From NCBI RefSeq assembly GCF_014493765.1, contig NZ_JACTVJ010000006.1, forward strand, positions 682,001-746,000: DNA of 64,000 nucleotides, given 5' to 3'. Below are positions 54,122 through 62,973 of the stretch, in pieces; the first letter of the stretch is position 1; every line of letters starts with the position of its first letter. Source of the DNA: Streptomyces polyasparticus. Lineage in GTDB: Bacteria; Actinomycetota; Actinomycetes; Streptomycetales; Streptomycetaceae. The translations under genes were made by a program, and so were the position numbers. The notes beneath the pieces were generated by a model. That model was given only the letters and a program-made list of their open reading frames with translations. It was not told the origin of the DNA and did not search any database.

Positions 54122-56164
54122 GTGGAACGCGACAAGGCAGCCGCAGCAGAGGACTGGGACGAACTGAGGGCGGAAGACCGTGACGCCGACTGTGCGGCGC
54201 ACACCGTGCGCAACCCGGTGGGCCTGGCGCAGCTGCTGTACGACCGCGTGGGCCCCTGGGGCGCCACGACGGTGCTGTTGGCGGTCATCGACGGTGAGGG
54301 AGGGCTTCGGATGAGCGGCGTCGCCGGAGCCGCGACCCGGGCGGTCAGTGACTGGTCACGCATTCCGCTGAGCTGTCTGTTCCCTCTTGTCCGGTTGGCG
54401 CCGAAGGAACAGGTGCTGTGGCAGTCCGACGAGAGTGGCGAGCGGGTCCTGACCTGGGTGACCGCGTGGAACGGCCCGGCCGGCGCGCGCATTGCGGGAA
54501 GGACACCGGCCGCCGGGGGCGCCGACGAGCGGTTCCTCTGTGTGGTGAGTGTGACCTGGCCGAAAGGGGAGCCGCTGGAACCGTCGGTGGCCGACAGCGC
54601 GCGGTTGCTGGTCGGCGACGTGGGACGGGCCTTGCGCGAGCTGGCCGTAGTGGCCCTGCCCGACGAGGAGTTCGCGGCGCCGTGGCTGGTGGCGGTCTTG
54701 GACGCGATCCCCATTCCGGCGGCGTTGCTCTTCCCGGTCCGGGACGAGAGGCAGCGAGTCGTGGAGTTCAGGATCGAGCGGTGCAACGGACGCGCCACGG
54801 ACGTTCTGGGGAGGCCCTCCGATCGCATCGCCGGGGGCGGGTTGCTGACGGTGTTCCCCGGACTTGCCCCGGCCGGCGTCTTCGACGCCTACGTCAAGGT
54901 TCTGGAGAGCGGGGTTCCACTGGAACAGGGCCCCTTCTTCTACGAGGAGCCGTTGCGTGGCGTCCGGTTTCCCGCCGTGATGAGCGTGCGGGCGCAGCGG
55001 GTGGCCGGCGGCCTCCTGGTCAGCTGGCAGTTCCACGACGAACAGGCCCGGATGGCGGCCCGCATCGACGACGCCGAGCGGCTGGTCAACCTGGGGTGGG
55101 CGGAGTGGAACCTGGTCACGGGGGACGCCACCTGGTCGCGGGGCGTCTACGAGGTAATCGGGGCCGATCCGGTCAGTGGGCCGTTGCCGTTGGACGCACT
55201 CTCCCGGTTTGTGCACAAGGACGACCTCTCCACTGTCACCGCGGCGATGGAGACCCTTCGCGCGCGAGACGAGCCCGCGACGTTCGAAGTGCGCACCGGG
55301 AACACCGGGGAGACGCGACACGTCAGCGTCACCGCCGAGCTGGTGCGCGACAGTCTCGGCAACATGATCGCCGTGCATGGCGTGGTGCAGGACGTCACCG
55401 CCACCCGCCGGATCGAGGCCGCCTTGGAGGCATCCCGGCGGGAGGCCGAGCGCCACCGGATGCGGATGGCCGAGGACCTCCAACTGGCCCTGCTGCCCAG
55501 GCCGTCCGCCCGATTGCCCGGACTGCGGATCGCCCTGCGCTACCGGCCCGCGGAGGACAGTGCACGTGTCGGCGGGGACTGGTTCGAGGCGGCGCCGATA
55601 CCTGACGGGCGGGTGCTCATCGCCATCGGGGACGTCAGCGGGCACGGCCTGCGGGCCGCCGCCTCCATGGCCCGGCTGCGCAACGCCCTGCTGGGCATCG
55701 CCCACACCGGAGCCGACGCGGCAAAGATCCTGCACTGCCTCAATCTCGTCACCCTCCACAGTGAGGAGGAGTCTGTGATGGCGACCGCAGTGGTCGGCCA
55801 CTTCTGCCCGGGAGAGCGGACCCTGGTCTGGGCTCGGGGCGGCCACCCTCCCCCCGTACTCGTGCGTGACGGACGCGCCAGAGAATTGGACAACGACGGC
55901 GGGGCCTCACTCGGCGTCGTCCCCGACCCCGGTTATCGCCTGGTGACCACCCGGCTGCGGCCCGGGGACCGCGTGATCCTGTACACCGACGGCCTGGTGG
56001 AACGCCGTGACGACCACCACGACCGACGTCATGCACTTCTCCTCGACGCCGCGCGACGGGGCGCGCGTGGCGACCCGGGGCACCACCTGGGCACGCTGCT
56101 GTCGACCTTGGACACCAACTCGGAGGACGACACCTGCGTCATCGTCCTCCATGTGGAGGGGTGA
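54122..56164 (+). CDS. SpoIIE-type PP2C phosphatase with GAF and PAS domains
   Basis: A 680-residue phosphatase. An N-terminal GAF-like region (about 30-170; LYDRVGPWGATTVLLAVIDG), a first PAS-like region (about 185-300), a PAS domain (about 315-420; LGWAEWNLVTGDATWSRGVY; HGVVQDVTATRRIEAALEAS), and a SpoIIE/RsbU domain (about 430-680) with RVGGDWFEAAPIPDGRVLIA, GDVSGHGLRAAASMARLRNA and DDTCVIVLHVEG, whose Asp residues bind Mn2+. Such proteins dephosphorylate anti-sigma antagonists. The GTG at 54122 after GGAGGG is preferred; an upstream TTG at 54038 is possible. It stands first in the hydrogenase operon, 4 bp before a SIS gene. Confidence 0.8.
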   Translation: MERDKAAAAEDWDELRAEDRDADCAAHTVRNPVGLAQLLYDRVGPWGATTVLLAVIDGEGGLRMSGVAGAATRAVSDWSRIPLSCLFPLVRLAPKEQVLWQSDESGERVLTWVTAWNGPAGARIAGRTPAAGGADERFLCVVSVTWPKGEPLEPSVADSARLLVGDVGRALRELAVVALPDEEFAAPWLVAVLDAIPIPAALLFPVRDERQRVVEFRIERCNGRATDVLGRPSDRIAGGGLLTVFPGLAPAGVFDAYVKVLESGVPLEQGPFFYEEPLRGVRFPAVMSVRAQRVAGGLLVSWQFHDEQARMAARIDDAERLVNLGWAEWNLVTGDATWSRGVYEVIGADPVSGPLPLDALSRFVHKDDLSTVTAAMETLRARDEPATFEVRTGNTGETRHVSVTAELVRDSLGNMIAVHGVVQDVTATRRIEAALEASRREAERHRMRMAEDLQLALLPRPSARLPGLRIALRYRPAEDSARVGGDWFEAAPIPDGRVLIAIGDVSGHGLRAAASMARLRNALLGIAHTGADAAKILHCLNLVTLHSEEESVMATAVVGHFCPGERTLVWARGGHPPPVLVRDGRARELDNDGGASLGVVPDPGYRLVTTRLRPGDRVILYTDGLVERRDDHHDRRHALLLDAARRGARGDPGHHLGTLLSTLDTNSEDDTCVIVLHVEG

Positions 56165-56168
56165 GGGT

Positions 56169-56774
56169 ATGACCGAAACCAGCGAGGCGTGGGAGGGGGC
56201 GGTCCACCGCGTCTTCGCCCGTCGGGAACCCGCTGTGCACGGCATCGCCGAGCAGGACTGGCAGTTGGGGGAAGTCTGCCGGGACATGGCGGCGAGGTTC
56301 CGCCGGGGCGGCCGCCTGATCACGTTCGGCAACGGCGCCGCAGCCACGGACGCGAGTCATCTCGCCGTCGAGTTCCTGCACCCGGCCGTCGTCGGCAAGC
56401 GCGCCCTGCCGGCGATGGCCCTCGGCAACGACGCGCCGACCCTCAGCGGGATCGCGACACGTGACGGGATCGCGGCGACCTTCGAGCACCAACTGCGCGC
56501 CTTCGCCGGCGAGGGGGACATCGCCCTGGGCATCTCGCCGGACGGCCGCTGCCGCAATGTCCACCGAGCCGTGGCGGCGGCCCGTGAACTCGGCCTGCTG
56601 ACCGTCGTCCTGAGCGGTGGCGTCCGCGAGGCAGCCCCGGCTGCCGACCATCTCCTGGTGGCCCGCTCCGCCGACCCGCTGGTCGTGAAGGAGGTCCACA
56701 TGACCTACTACCACCTGCTGTGGGAACTCACACAGATCATTCTGGAGCGGCACGAGTCGGTGCGGACCGCATGA
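56169..56774 (+). CDS. SIS-domain protein, phosphoheptose isomerase-like
   Basis: A 201-residue SIS protein. GGRLITFGNGAAATDASHLA matches the phosphosugar-binding start of GmhA-like isomerases (G-N-G-G-S-A-x-D-A-x-H), though the G-S is replaced by A-A. GDIALGISPDGRCRNVHRAV takes the place of the usual G-I-S-T-S-G motif with P-D, so catalysis is doubtful. Pairs of such SIS genes recur in group 1h hydrogenase operons; their role is unknown. It overlaps the HypC-like gene by ATGA. Confidence 0.8.
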   Translation: MTETSEAWEGAVHRVFARREPAVHGIAEQDWQLGEVCRDMAARFRRGGRLITFGNGAAATDASHLAVEFLHPAVVGKRALPAMALGNDAPTLSGIATRDGIAATFEHQLRAFAGEGDIALGISPDGRCRNVHRAVAAARELGLLTVVLSGGVREAAPAADHLLVARSADPLVVKEVHMTYYHLLWELTQIILERHESVRTA

Positions 56775-57043
56775 GCGGGCGCGGAGAACAGACGCAACGG
56801 CCGTGTCTTGGCGATGTCTGTACGACCTGTTCGGACGAAGCGGTCCCGATGCGGCTGGTGAAGCTGCTGCCCGGCGAGCTGGCGCTGGCCGAGGCCGGGG
56901 GAGCGGTGCAGGAGATCAGCGTGGCGCTCGTCTCGGCGGAGGCCGGCGACCTCGTACTCGTCCACGCCGGAGAGGCCATCGCCCGGATCGAGCACGCGGC
57001 GGCGCAGACAGGCGCCGAACTCGGGGAGGTGCCGGATGAGTGA
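56771..57043 (+). CDS. hypC: HypC-like hydrogenase maturation protein
   Basis: A 90-residue HypC/HybG-family protein. In place of the usual M-C-L-G-I-P it has RPCLGDVCTTCSDEAVPMRL, then AGGAVQEISVALVSAEAGDL and VLVHAGEAIARIE as in HypC. HypC brings the Fe(CN)2CO unit to the large subunit using its N-terminal Cys; here the Cys is internal and followed by two more, so the mechanism may differ. It is flanked and overlapped by the two SIS genes. A second, standard HypC starts at 63734. Confidence 0.8.
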   Translation: MSGRGEQTQRPCLGDVCTTCSDEAVPMRLVKLLPGELALAEAGGAVQEISVALVSAEAGDLVLVHAGEAIARIEHAAAQTGAELGEVPDE

Positions 57044-57740
57044 CGGACCGGGCGCCGGCGAAGTGCCGGACACCATACGGGAGTTGTACCCCTTCCTCTA
57101 CGAAGGGTCGACGGAGCCCGACGCCGTGCCGGCCGAGGTGATGCATGCGGTGCGGGACAAGGCAGCGGAGCTCATCGCGCTCCGGCGCACCGTGGTGGCG
57201 GCCTGCGCCGGACAGATCGCCGCGTGCGCAGGGGCCATGGCGGAGCGGTTCGCGGCCGGCGGGCGCCTGTTCACGTTCGGCAACGGTGGAAGCAGTACGG
57301 ACGCGCAGGGTTTGGCCACCACGTTCCTGCACCCGCCGCCCGGCTCCTCGGTCCTGCCGGCCCTGTCGCTGACCAGCGACGCGGCCGTCGTCACCGCGCT
57401 GTCCAACGACGTCGGATTCGAGTGGGTCTTCGCCCGCCAGCTGGCGGCCGTCGGACGGCGAGCCGATATCGCCGTGGGTCTGACGACCAGCGGCGGTTCG
57501 GCGAACGTCCTCCGCGCCTTCGAGGAAGCCGCGCGGCAGGGGCTGTTGACCGTCGCGCTGGCGGGACGTGACGGGGGCCGTCTGGCCGGACTCGATGTCC
57601 TCGACCACCTGTTCGTCGTGCCGTCGGATTCCGTCCACCGCATCCAAGAGGCGCAGGCGACTGTGTGCCACACGCTGTGGGAGGTCACCCAGCAAGCACT
57701 GGGCGGCGCGCGGGACATGGTGCGAGGTGAGGCGCGGTGA
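57036..57740 (+). CDS. SIS-domain protein, phosphoheptose isomerase-like
   Basis: A 234-residue SIS protein with better conserved sugar-phosphate motifs than its neighbour: RLFTFGNGGSSTDAQGLATT and AVGLTTSGGSANVLRAFEEA, and DSVHRIQEAQATVCHTLWEV near the end, as in GmhA. It could act on a phosphosugar or bind one as a regulator. It overlaps the HypC-like gene by 8 bp and the small hydrogenase subunit gene by GTGA, so it is an integral part of the operon. Confidence 0.85.
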   Translation: MSDGPGAGEVPDTIRELYPFLYEGSTEPDAVPAEVMHAVRDKAAELIALRRTVVAACAGQIAACAGAMAERFAAGGRLFTFGNGGSSTDAQGLATTFLHPPPGSSVLPALSLTSDAAVVTALSNDVGFEWVFARQLAAVGRRADIAVGLTTSGGSANVLRAFEEAARQGLLTVALAGRDGGRLAGLDVLDHLFVVPSDSVHRIQEAQATVCHTLWEVTQQALGGARDMVRGEAR

Positions 57741-58822
57741 TCGCGCACGGCATGTCTGCCGAGGACCCGTTGGTCCACCTTCTGTGGATCAACGCGGGGC
57801 TCAGCTGCGACGGAGACTCCGTCGCGCTGACTGCGGCCACCCAGCCGAGCATCGAGGAGATCGCGACGCGGGCGCTCCCCGGCCTACCTCGGGTCGCGCT
57901 GCACTGGCCGTTGCTCGACTACGAGTGCGGTCCTCAGGGCGGGGCCGAGGACTTCATGGGCTGGTTCCACCGGGCCGCCCGTGGCGAACTGGATCCGTTC
58001 GTGCTGGTCGTCGAGGGATCCGTTCCGAACGAGGCGGTGAAGCGGGAGGGTTACTGGACCGGCTTCGGCAACGACCCGGCGACGGGCCAGCCCATCACCG
58101 TGTGCGAGTGGCTCGACCGGTTGACTCCCATGGCCACGGCGGTCGTCGCGGCGGGCACGTGCGCCGCGTATGGCGGCGTCCACGCCATGGCGGGCAACCC
58201 GACCGGCGCCATGGGCCTGCCCGACTACCTCGGCTGGCAGTGGCGGTCGAAGGCGGACATCCCGATCGTCTGCGTGCCGGGCTGCCCGGTCCAGCCGGAC
58301 AGCTTCGCGGAGACCTTGGTCCATCTCCTGTACCAGATCACCGGTCAGGCTCCCGCGATCGAGCTGGACGACAGCCTCCGCCCCACCTGGCTGTTCGGGC
58401 GCACTGTGCACGAGAACTGCGGTCTCGCCGGCTACTACGAGCAGGGCGGTTTCGCCGCCGGGTACGGGCAGGAACAGTGCCTGGTGAAGATCGGCTGCTG
58501 GGGCCCCGCCGTCAAGTGCAATGTGCCCCGGCGCGGTTGGATCAACGGCGTCGGTGGCTGCCCCAACGTCGGAGGTGTCTGCATCGCGTGCACCATGCCG
58601 GGTTTCCCCGACCACTTCATGCCGTTCATGGACGAGCCGCACGGCATGCCGACACCACCGCCCTCGGAGGGCTTGTACGCGACCTTCGTACGGACGCTGC
58701 GCACCGTCGTCCTGTACGAGGCCGAGAAGGAACCGGAGTGGCGCCGACCTGGCGGCTCACTCGCCACGGGCTACACGGCGCCTTGGGAAGACGCCGGAGG
58801 GGATGGCGAGCATGGCGGATGA
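57737..58822 (+). CDS. hhyS: Group 1h [NiFe]-hydrogenase small subunit
   Basis: A 361-residue small subunit carrying the electron-relay iron-sulfur clusters. The proximal cluster site reads LSCDGDSVALT, C-x2-D in place of the usual C-x2-C; a three-Cys, one-Asp site is the hallmark of the oxygen-insensitive actinobacterial (group 1h, formerly group 5) enzymes. Further ligands are in AAGTCAAYGG, VCVPGCPVQP, HENCG and the stretch CLVKIGCWGP, VKCNVP, GGCPNVGGVCIACTMPGFPD. There is no Tat signal, unlike membrane-bound group 1 enzymes. The GTG start overlaps the SIS stop. It pairs with hhyL to oxidise atmospheric H2. Confidence 0.95.
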   Translation: MIAHGMSAEDPLVHLLWINAGLSCDGDSVALTAATQPSIEEIATRALPGLPRVALHWPLLDYECGPQGGAEDFMGWFHRAARGELDPFVLVVEGSVPNEAVKREGYWTGFGNDPATGQPITVCEWLDRLTPMATAVVAAGTCAAYGGVHAMAGNPTGAMGLPDYLGWQWRSKADIPIVCVPGCPVQPDSFAETLVHLLYQITGQAPAIELDDSLRPTWLFGRTVHENCGLAGYYEQGGFAAGYGQEQCLVKIGCWGPAVKCNVPRRGWINGVGGCPNVGGVCIACTMPGFPDHFMPFMDEPHGMPTPPPSEGLYATFVRTLRTVVLYEAEKEPEWRRPGGSLATGYTAPWEDAGGDGEHGG

Positions 58823-60584
58823 CGGTCTGGTCGAGATGGCGTGGGATCCCATCACCCGCATCGTGGGGAGCCTCGGCATCCATACGAAGATCGACTTCGG
58901 ACGGGGGCGCGTCGCGGAGTGTCACAGCACCTCGTCGATCTTCCGCGGTTACAGCGTCTTCATGCAGGGCAAGGACCCGCGGGACGCACACTTCATCAGC
59001 AGTCGTATCTGCGGCATCTGCGGTGACAACCACGCCACGTGCTCCGTGTACGCGCAGCAGATGGCCTATGGAATCCGTCCGCCGCACCTTGCGGAGTGGA
59101 TCCTGAATCTCGGCGAATCCGCCGAGTACATGTTCGACCACAATCTCTTCCAGGAGAACATGGTCGGCGTCGACTACTGCGAGCGCATGGTCCGCGAGAC
59201 CAACCCCGGAGTGCTGGCGCTGGCCGAGCGCACCGAGGCCCCCCACGCGGCCGAGCACGGATACCGGACGATCGCCGCCATCATGCGCTCGCTCAACCCG
59301 ATGGAGGGGGAGTTCTACCGCCAGGCGCTCCAAGTCAGCCGTTCCACCCGGGAGATGTTCTGCCTGATGGAGGGACGGCACGTGCATCCCTCGACGGTGT
59401 ACCCGGGCGGTGTCGGCACCATCGCCTCGGTGCAGTTGTTCACCGACTACCTCACCCGGCTGATGCGGTACGTCGAGTTCATGAAGAAGGTCGTCCCCAT
59501 GCACGACGACCTCTTCGACTTCATCTACCAGGCCATGCCGGGATACGAGGAGGTCGGCCGCCGGCGCGTACTGCTCGCGTGCTGGGGAGGTATGAACGAC
59601 CCGGCGCACTGCGACTTCCGCTACGAGACGATGAACGAGTGGGGCCGTCGGATGTTCATCACTCCCGGCGTCGTGGTGGACGGCCGGCTGGTGACCAACG
59701 ACCTGGTGGACATCAACCTCGGCATCCGCATCCTGCTGGGCAGTTCCTTCTACGACGACTGGGACGACCGGGAACCGTTCGTGACCCACGATCCGCTGGG
59801 CAACCCCGTGGACCGACGGCATCCCTGGAACCAGCACACCGTCCCGCGACCCCAGAAGCGCGACTTCGACGGCAACTACACCTGGGTGATGTCGCCCCGC
59901 TGGTTCGACGGGACCGAGCACCTGGCCCTCGACACCGGGGGAGGCCCGCTGGCCAGGCTGTGGTCGACGGCTCTGGCCGGTCTCGTCGACATCGGCTACA
60001 TCAAGGCCACGGGGCGCAGCGTCCTCATCAACCTGCCGCGCACCGCCAACAAGCCCGAGACCACCTTCGAGTGGCGGGTCCCGGAGCACCGCGGCGAGCC
60101 GCTCAGCAACGCCATCGAACGCAACCGGGCCCGCACCTACTTCCAGGCGTACGCCGCCGCCATGGCCCTGCACTTCGCGGAGCGGGCCCTCGCCGAGGTA
60201 CGCGGCGGCCGCACCGACACCTGGAGCCCGTTCGAGGTGCCGGACGACGCCGTCGGCTGCGGATTCAGCGAGGCGGTCCGAGGCGCCCTGTCCCATCACA
60301 TGGTCATCAGGGACGGCAAGATCGCGAACTACCACCCGTATCCTCCGACGCCGTGGAACGCCAGCGGCCGGGACATCCACGGCACGCCCGGACCGTTCGA
60401 GGACGCGGTGCAGAACACCCCGATCTTCGAGGAGAACCCGCCGGAGACGTTCAAGGGCATCGACATCATGCGCACCGTGCGCAGCTTCGACCCGTGCATG
60501 CCCTGCGGCGTCCACCTCTACCTCGGCAAGGGGCGCGTCCTGAGGAAGTCGCACTCACCCACCGCATACACCGCGGGGAGCTGA
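58812..60584 (+). CDS. hhyL: Group 1h [NiFe]-hydrogenase large subunit
   Basis: A 590-residue large subunit with the Ni-Fe site: the L1 motif SRICGICGDNHATC (Cys67, Cys70, His74) and the L2 motif DPCMPCGVH (Cys562, Cys565, His568). After the His there are 22 more residues, the peptide removed by the maturation protease. The start is ATG 58812, placed about 9 bases after GGAGGGG, rather than ATG 58803 directly on it; both overlap the end of hhyS. Sequence such as TRIVGSLGIHTKIDFGRGRV and FRGYSVFMQGKDPRDAHFIS is standard for group 1h. Confidence 0.95.
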   Translation: MADDGLVEMAWDPITRIVGSLGIHTKIDFGRGRVAECHSTSSIFRGYSVFMQGKDPRDAHFISSRICGICGDNHATCSVYAQQMAYGIRPPHLAEWILNLGESAEYMFDHNLFQENMVGVDYCERMVRETNPGVLALAERTEAPHAAEHGYRTIAAIMRSLNPMEGEFYRQALQVSRSTREMFCLMEGRHVHPSTVYPGGVGTIASVQLFTDYLTRLMRYVEFMKKVVPMHDDLFDFIYQAMPGYEEVGRRRVLLACWGGMNDPAHCDFRYETMNEWGRRMFITPGVVVDGRLVTNDLVDINLGIRILLGSSFYDDWDDREPFVTHDPLGNPVDRRHPWNQHTVPRPQKRDFDGNYTWVMSPRWFDGTEHLALDTGGGPLARLWSTALAGLVDIGYIKATGRSVLINLPRTANKPETTFEWRVPEHRGEPLSNAIERNRARTYFQAYAAAMALHFAERALAEVRGGRTDTWSPFEVPDDAVGCGFSEAVRGALSHHMVIRDGKIANYHPYPPTPWNASGRDIHGTPGPFEDAVQNTPIFEENPPETFKGIDIMRTVRSFDPCMPCGVHLYLGKGRVLRKSHSPTAYTAGS

Positions 60585-60587
60585 CCC

Positions 60588-61115
60588 ATGGACGAACTGC
60601 GCGCTGTCGAGGCCCGAGTGGCGGAGCTCGTCCGCCGGCTCTCCGCCACACCTCAGGTGGGCGATCAGGCCGAGGAACTCGTCCGACTGCTGATGCGGCT
60701 GTATGGGGCCGGGCTCGCCCGCATCACTGCGCTGCTGTCGCCCGAGGACGTGGCCCGGCTCACCGCTGATGACCTCGTGGGCAGTCTGCTCATCCTGCAC
60801 GATCTGCATCCGCGGCCCACCGTCGCGCGCGTCGAGGAGGCGCTGGCGAAGGCCCGGGCCCAGGTGGGTGCCGACCCGGACGGCATCGTGCTGCTCGGCG
60901 TCGAGGACCGCGACGTGATCCGGGTCCGACTGGGTGCTGCCGTCGGCAGGTGCCCCTCTTCCCTGAGCGCCGTACGGCAGATCGTGGACCAGGCGGTTGC
61001 GGCAGTGGCTCCCGAAGTGGCCGAGATCCGGCTTGAGCCGTCGCCACGCGAGCCCGAACTCCTGCAGATCCTCCCCGGCCCACCGCGCTCGCATGATGCG
61101 GCAGCCCCGCGGTGA
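60588..61115 (+). CDS. NifU-like domain protein of the hydrogenase operon
   Basis: A 175-residue protein. The N-terminal half is helical (VAELVRRLSATPQVGDQAEE; LLSPEDVARLTADDLVGSLL). The C-terminal part, VGRCPSSLSAVRQIVDQAVA with APEVAEIRLEP, matches the Fe-S scaffold domain of NifU/Nfu, except that the C-x2-C motif is reduced to one Cys (G-R-C-P). It may carry or hand over an iron-sulfur cluster to the small subunit, but a single Cys would need a dimer. It lies 3 bp after hhyL and overlaps the next gene. Confidence 0.7.
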   Translation: MDELRAVEARVAELVRRLSATPQVGDQAEELVRLLMRLYGAGLARITALLSPEDVARLTADDLVGSLLILHDLHPRPTVARVEEALAKARAQVGADPDGIVLLGVEDRDVIRVRLGAAVGRCPSSLSAVRQIVDQAVAAVAPEVAEIRLEPSPREPELLQILPGPPRSHDAAAPR

Positions 61116-61741
61116 CCGCCGGGATGGGCCTGCGCCGCTTCCTTGACGCGCCGACGGCGGAGACGCGGCCGGCTGCGCCCGGCTGCGAACTGTGTGGCGC
61201 CTCCATCCGTAGCTCCGGGCATGCCCACGCCGTGGACCTCGACGCCCGCCGACTGCTGTGTGTCTGCACGGCATGCCGGCTGCTCCTCACCGACCGGGGT
61301 GGCGCCCGGGGGCGCTACCGGACCGTGCCCGACCGTTATCGCCGGGTCCCCGATTTCACGGTGACCCGGGCCCAGTGGGAGGAGCTCGGGATCCCCGTCC
61401 GGTTCTGCTTCACATTCCGCAACTCGCGTCTCGGGCAGTACGTGGCCCAGTACCCGAGCCCCGCCGGAGCTACGGAGGCGCTTTTGCCGACTGCGGTCTG
61501 GCAGAGGGTGCTGGCGGCGAACCCACCCGCCTCCGAAGCCGCCGACGATGTCGAGGCACTGCTGCTGCGCCGCCAAGATCACCATGTCGAGTGCCATCTG
61601 GTGCCCATCGACGCCTGCTACCGGCTGGTCGCGCGCGTGCGCACGCACTGGCAGGGCTTCGACGGACGCGGTCGGGTACGTGCCGAGACGGACGCGTTCT
61701 TCGAGCACCTGCAAGCCCGGGAGCAGGGAGGCATCCGGTGA
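61112..61741 (+). CDS. DUF5947 family protein
   Basis: A 209-residue protein. A four-Cys zinc site seems present near the start: C-E-L-C-G-A-S-I at about 25-28 and V-C-T-A-C-R at about 51-54. It continues with TVPDRYRRVPDFTVTRAQWE and FCFTFRNSRLGQYVAQYPSP, a recurrent feature of DUF5947. Function unknown; the family is regularly next to group 1h hydrogenases, so a role in maturation or electron transfer is likely. The GTG start overlaps the previous stop. Confidence 0.75.
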   Translation: MTAGMGLRRFLDAPTAETRPAAPGCELCGASIRSSGHAHAVDLDARRLLCVCTACRLLLTDRGGARGRYRTVPDRYRRVPDFTVTRAQWEELGIPVRFCFTFRNSRLGQYVAQYPSPAGATEALLPTAVWQRVLAANPPASEAADDVEALLLRRQDHHVECHLVPIDACYRLVARVRTHWQGFDGRGRVRAETDAFFEHLQAREQGGIR

Positions 61742-62973
61742 GTGACGACGTCTCCGCGACGGAGCCGACGGGATTCGAGCACGCCCGTGCGGTGGCCGAC
61801 GCGATCCTCTTTGAGGGATACGTCCTGTACCCCTACCGCGCCAGCGCGCCCAAGAACCGGATGCGCTGGCAGTTCGGTGTGCTGGCGCCACCCGGTTCGG
61901 ACCGGTCGGAGACCACGTTCGCGCAGACCGAGTGTCTCGCCGTGGTGACCGGGCCGCAGCCGTCGCTCGTCGTCAAGGTCAGGTTCCTCCAGGCCGAGCG
62001 GAGATCGGCGTACGGCTCGGGTGAACCGCCCTGGGACGAGGGAGTGGTGCGCGAGGTCGACGCTCGTGTGTCTCTCACCCCGGGCACCGTCCGCACCTTC
62101 CCCTTCCACATGCCCGGGCGGCAGACGCCGGAGCGCACCCGGCAACCACTGTCCGGTCTTCTGCGCATCGAGACCTCATGCCCGCCCTGCGACGGGCTGC
62201 ACTCGGTGCGGATACGGGTGGAGAACCACTCGGCCGGACCTGTCGCCCCCAGGTCGCGGATGCTGCTCGGCTCCCTCATCGGCACGCACACCCTCATCGC
62301 GGCCGACCAGGCCCGCTTCCTGTCGCTTGCGGACCCGCCGGCATGGGCCGCACAGGCAGCCGCCGGGTGCGACAACCGGCACACGTGGCCGGTCCTTGTC
62401 GACGACACGACGGTGCTCTCCAGCCCGATCATCCTGGAGGACCGCCCGCGGATCGCGCCGGAGAGCACCGCCGATTTCTACGACGCCACGGAGATCGACG
62501 AGTTGCTGACTTTGCGCACACTGACTCTCACCGACGAGGAGAAGCGCGCGGCACGGGCCACCGATGCCCGGGCGGCGGCGATCGTCGATCACGCCGAGGC
62601 CATGACGGGACCCGAACTGGAGCGGCTGCACGGCAGGCTGCGGCGCCTCGACGAGGTCGACGGCCCGAATCCGTCCCCGGGGGATACGGCAGCAGGCTGG
62701 GACGAGCCCGCAGCGGAGGCGGAGCAGGGCGTGGCGGTTCGCGGCGGCCGGGCCGTCGCGGGTGCCCGCGTGCGCCTGTGCCCCGGCAGCCGACGCGCCG
62801 ATGCCCAAGACATGTTCCTGCACGGCCGGACGGCCCGCGTCGCAGCCGTGCTCCATGACGTCGACGGCGGCCGGCATGTGGCCGTGATCCTCGACGACGA
62901 CCCGGCGGCGGAACTGCACGACGCGGTCGGCCGCCACTGGCATTTCGCACCGGACGAGGTGGAGTTGCTGTGA
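61738..62973 (+). CDS. Conserved hydrogenase-operon protein, unknown family
   Basis: A 411-residue soluble protein without a domain I can name. Visible blocks: AVADAILFEGYVLYPYRASA with PKNRMRWQFGVLAP near the start, a middle of beta-strands (SVRIRVENHSAGPV; LIGTHTLIAADQARFLSL), DDTTVLSSPIILEDRPRIAP, a helix around 265-310, and an acidic end (HVAVILDDDPAAELHDAVGR then HWHFAPDEVELL) that resembles a ferredoxin-like or chaperone tail. Homologues occupy the same place in other group 1h operons. GTG 61738 overlaps the DUF5947 stop, and it overlaps hyaD by GTGA. Confidence 0.7.
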   Translation: MSDDVSATEPTGFEHARAVADAILFEGYVLYPYRASAPKNRMRWQFGVLAPPGSDRSETTFAQTECLAVVTGPQPSLVVKVRFLQAERRSAYGSGEPPWDEGVVREVDARVSLTPGTVRTFPFHMPGRQTPERTRQPLSGLLRIETSCPPCDGLHSVRIRVENHSAGPVAPRSRMLLGSLIGTHTLIAADQARFLSLADPPAWAAQAAAGCDNRHTWPVLVDDTTVLSSPIILEDRPRIAPESTADFYDATEIDELLTLRTLTLTDEEKRAARATDARAAAIVDHAEAMTGPELERLHGRLRRLDEVDGPNPSPGDTAAGWDEPAAEAEQGVAVRGGRAVAGARVRLCPGSRRADAQDMFLHGRTARVAAVLHDVDGGRHVAVILDDDPAAELHDAVGRHWHFAPDEVELL

